From an uncultured Verrucomicrobiota bacterium (GTDB taxonomy: Bacteria; Verrucomicrobiota; Kiritimatiellia; RFP12; UBA1067): 22,130 nucleotides of DNA. Of the stretch, positions 20,442-22,130 are shown piece by piece. How positions within the stretch are numbered: the first letter of the stretch is position 1; the number at the start of each line of letters is the position of its first letter. The notes beneath the pieces are model-generated. The model did no database searches. It was not told where the DNA came from and was given only the letters and a program-made list of their open reading frames with translations. Made by a program: the position numbers and the translations under genes. Where the stretch lies: assembly GCA_946631345.1 (NCBI GenBank), contig CAMPAA010000020.1, positions 1 to 22,130 on the forward strand, given 5' to 3'.

Positions 20442-21608
20442 ATGAAGCCACGAATCCTGCTGTTGGCCGGAGAGGAGTCCGGAAAGCTCTACGCGGAGCG
20501 GCTTGCGGCGCTGTTGCGGGATGCAGGCGCGGAGACGCGAGGCTACGACGACTATGGCTTCAGGACTGCCGATCTGGCCGTCATGGGCTTCTGGCCTGTG
20601 CTGCGCAGGATCTTCTACTTCCTTGGCGTCGCCAGAACGATGAAGAGGGCGATCCGGGAATGGATGCCGGATGTTGTCATCACCATCGACTATCCAGGCA
20701 TGAACCTGAAACTGGCCGCCTACGCGAAACGCCTTGGGCGACAGGCCGTCCACATTGTGTGTCCGCAGGTCTGGGCATGGCACAGCAACCGCATCCCGAA
20801 AGTCGCGGCGGCGCTTTCTGAGCTTCTGTGCTTCTTTCCGTTCGAGCCTGATCTCTTCGCCGGAACGGGGTTGGCCGCCAGGTTCATCGGCCACCCGCTC
20901 GTTGGGATGGTGAGGGGCGAGTGTGAAGGCAGCGCCGCAGGGGAGGGATCTGCGGAACCGTCCGCGCCGCATGGTGCCGAACGCGTGGTCGCCATCCTGC
21001 CGGGTTCGCGCATCGGCGAGATACAGCGCATACTGCCCCGTCTGCTCGAAGCGGTTGCGCGCATGTCGCGAAGGCGATCGCCGCGCAAGGAGGGGGGCGC
21101 AACATCTGCGCTTCGTGTGGTGATACCAGCGGCGAACGAATTGGCGGAAAGGGAGATACGCCTGCTTGTCGCCGCCAGAGACGACCTGCCGCCGGTCGAG
21201 GTTAGGCGCGGCAATGCGCGGGCGCTGCTGCGGGCTGCCGACTGCGCAGCCGTTGCGAGCGGCACGGCAACGCTTGAGGCGGCGCTTGTGCGGTGCCCCA
21301 CCGTGCTCGTGTATGCGGTGTCGCCGGTTCTTGCGTGGTTCGCGCGGCGCGTCATCACGGGCGTGCGGCATGTCGGGCTGGTGAACGTCATCGCCGAGAA
21401 ATGCGGATTCGAGCCGCCCATGCCAGAACTGCTCCAAGAGGCGTTCACTCCGGCGGCGGTGGCAGAGCAGCTTGAGACGTGGCTTGAGGACGAACATGCC
21501 CGCATGGATGCCGTGAAGCGGCTCGATGCCGCAGTCGCACATCTCCAGGCCGACGGAGAACCGCTCGAGACCGCCGCGCGCGAGATCATGGCAAAATGCA
21601 TTGCTTAG
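20442..21608 (+). CDS. lpxB: Lipid-A-disaccharide synthase
   Basis: LpxB (GT19) joins UDP-2,3-diacylglucosamine to lipid X, making the lipid A disaccharide at the inner membrane. The 388-residue length matches the family. It opens with ILLLAGEESGKLYAERL (the GExSGD-type motif). It also has DVVITIDYPGMNLKLA, the highly characteristic VHIVCPQVWAWHSNRIPK, FPFEPDLF, FIGHPLV, LPGSRIGEIQRILP and ASGTATLEAAL. The ATG lies 27 bases after alaS with only a modest GGAACCG upstream, so co-transcription with alaS is likely. It shows the cell has an LPS-type outer membrane. No other lpx gene is in the window. Confidence 0.95.
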   Translation: MKPRILLLAGEESGKLYAERLAALLRDAGAETRGYDDYGFRTADLAVMGFWPVLRRIFYFLGVARTMKRAIREWMPDVVITIDYPGMNLKLAAYAKRLGRQAVHIVCPQVWAWHSNRIPKVAAALSELLCFFPFEPDLFAGTGLAARFIGHPLVGMVRGECEGSAAGEGSAEPSAPHGAERVVAILPGSRIGEIQRILPRLLEAVARMSRRRSPRKEGGATSALRVVIPAANELAEREIRLLVAARDDLPPVEVRRGNARALLRAADCAAVASGTATLEAALVRCPTVLVYAVSPVLAWFARRVITGVRHVGLVNVIAEKCGFEPPMPELLQEAFTPAAVAEQLETWLEDEHARMDAVKRLDAAVAHLQADGEPLETAAREIMAKCIA

Positions 21609-21631
21609 CACTTCTCCCCTACACGGGGCAG

Positions 21632-21666
21632 GCGGGCTCCATGCGCGGGTGCGCATAGGAGCCCGC
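21632..21666. terminator. Strong GC-rich hairpin after lpxB
   Basis: GCGGGCTCCATGCGC pairs with GCGCATAGGAGCCCGC around GGGT, with one bulged base, 23 bases beyond the lpxB stop. It is the natural end of the alaS-lpxB transcript. No T-tract follows, so it may act as a Rho-type or mRNA-stabilising hairpin, or be another palindromic repeat. Confidence 0.5.
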
Positions 21667-21760
21667 GACAGGGATCGACAATTCAAGGCGGGTATCGACC
21701 GTGGCGCGCTTAGCACATATGCGGCTGACCGCAGATAGGAGCTTGCGCATTAAATCTTGA

Positions 21761-21955
21761 GCAGATGCTTGCGCAAGGCACGAGTACTCTGTGACAGTGA
21801 CGCCAAAGGGCGGCGAAAGCCGCAGCTTCACGCTGCCGTTCGCCAAGCGCTTCATATCCTTCACATGGATAGGCATACACAGCTGCGGCGCGAACGGCCG
21901 GTATTACATTGACGACTTCAGGATAGTGGACGGTGCAGTCGCCGGGGGGCGGTGA
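21761..21955 (+). pseudogene. C-terminal remnant of an exported beta-sandwich-type protein
   Basis: After an in-frame TGA at 21758-21760, the frame is open for 64 codons to a TGA at 21953-21955. It has no plausible start codon or ribosome-binding site. The peptide looks like the end of a real exported protein (EYSVTVTPKGGESRSFTLPF, then FTWIGIHSCGANGRYYIDDF and RIV). The closing YYIDDFRIV strand is common at the end of carbohydrate-binding or LamG-like jelly rolls. The upstream part of the gene is missing or scrambled. Confidence 0.4.
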
Positions 21956-22130
21956 CGACTATCGAAGAGCATGTCCACGACGAGCTCGGTGTACCACAAC
22001 GAGCCGCGCTGTTCGGTGCGACCTTCCGTTTCCGTGGGGACAGGCCCTGCATGAATGTTCCATCCCGTAAAAGGACTGCTCAATATAATGCCAACAGGCC
22101 CTTAAACTCTGTCCTTCCCAGATTCATGCC
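21956..22130. other. Unassigned right end of the window
   Basis: I can name no gene here. On the minus strand a frame is open from 22101 down to a TAA at 21906-21904. It has a protein-like stretch (PFTGWNIHAGPVPTETEGRT, later LWYTELVVDMLFDS, roughly 22066-21964) but is interrupted upstream by TAA at 22104-22102 and lacks a good start. A different minus frame is open from the window edge to a TGA at 22082-22080 (ends KGLLALY). A frameshifted, decayed leftward gene is possible; chance is equally possible. Confidence 0.2.

Noticed and set aside
19485..21716. A 743-codon open frame on the minus strand
   Set aside because: It is antisense to alaS and lpxB, both secure. The translated product is low-complexity Arg/His-rich with no recognisable motif.

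Overview
The window looks like chromosome of a GC-rich Gram-negative bacterium. LpxB (lipid A) indicates an outer membrane. A Ser/Thr kinase coupled to an ECF-type sigma factor, secreted glycoside hydrolases, CGCAAAG-type and palindromic intergenic repeats, and a secreted protease with a Lys-rich 'GKANKK' tail domain together remind me of the PVC group, most likely Kiritimatiellota or another Verrucomicrobiota relative. That placement is inference from gene content and remembered family resemblance; no phylogenetic marker was compared.

Layout. Positions 1-174 hold the last 57 codons of a rightward secreted or surface-type protein. Positions 175-484 are a convergent intergenic region full of repeats. 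Positions 485-4022 are a leftward three-gene operon: an RCK/TrkA-type NAD-binding potassium-transport regulator, an NSS-family Na+ symporter and an AGCS-family Na+:alanine/glycine symporter. Everything from 4132 to 21608 reads rightward. It begins with two separately promoted secreted GH5-like glycosidases (4132-6372 and 6433-8406) and a multi-spanning membrane protein with a C-terminal isoprenylcysteine-methyltransferase-like domain (8621-9904).

A long probable operon then starts with fabD (10044-10970). It continues through a 41-codon glycosyltransferase remnant, a GT4 glycosyltransferase, a membrane-anchored HEAT-repeat protein, a secreted metzincin-type protease, a transmembrane Ser/Thr kinase and an ECF-like sigma factor (ends 16962). 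Most junctions in this run are ATGA stop/start overlaps, so the envelope, protease and signalling genes are probably translated together. This is the most interesting part of the window.

Downstream are a separately promoted SpeA-type PLP decarboxylase (17078-18559), then a short-form alanyl-tRNA synthetase followed by lpxB (18612-21608). The right end (21609-22130) has a strong hairpin and degraded coding fragments, with no intact gene recognised.

A striking regulatory feature is seven exact copies of TGGTATAAT, an extended -10 element, all on the + strand and all just upstream of transcription units. None has a convincing -35 box. Two lie only 6-8 bases before an ATG, which predicts leaderless transcripts.
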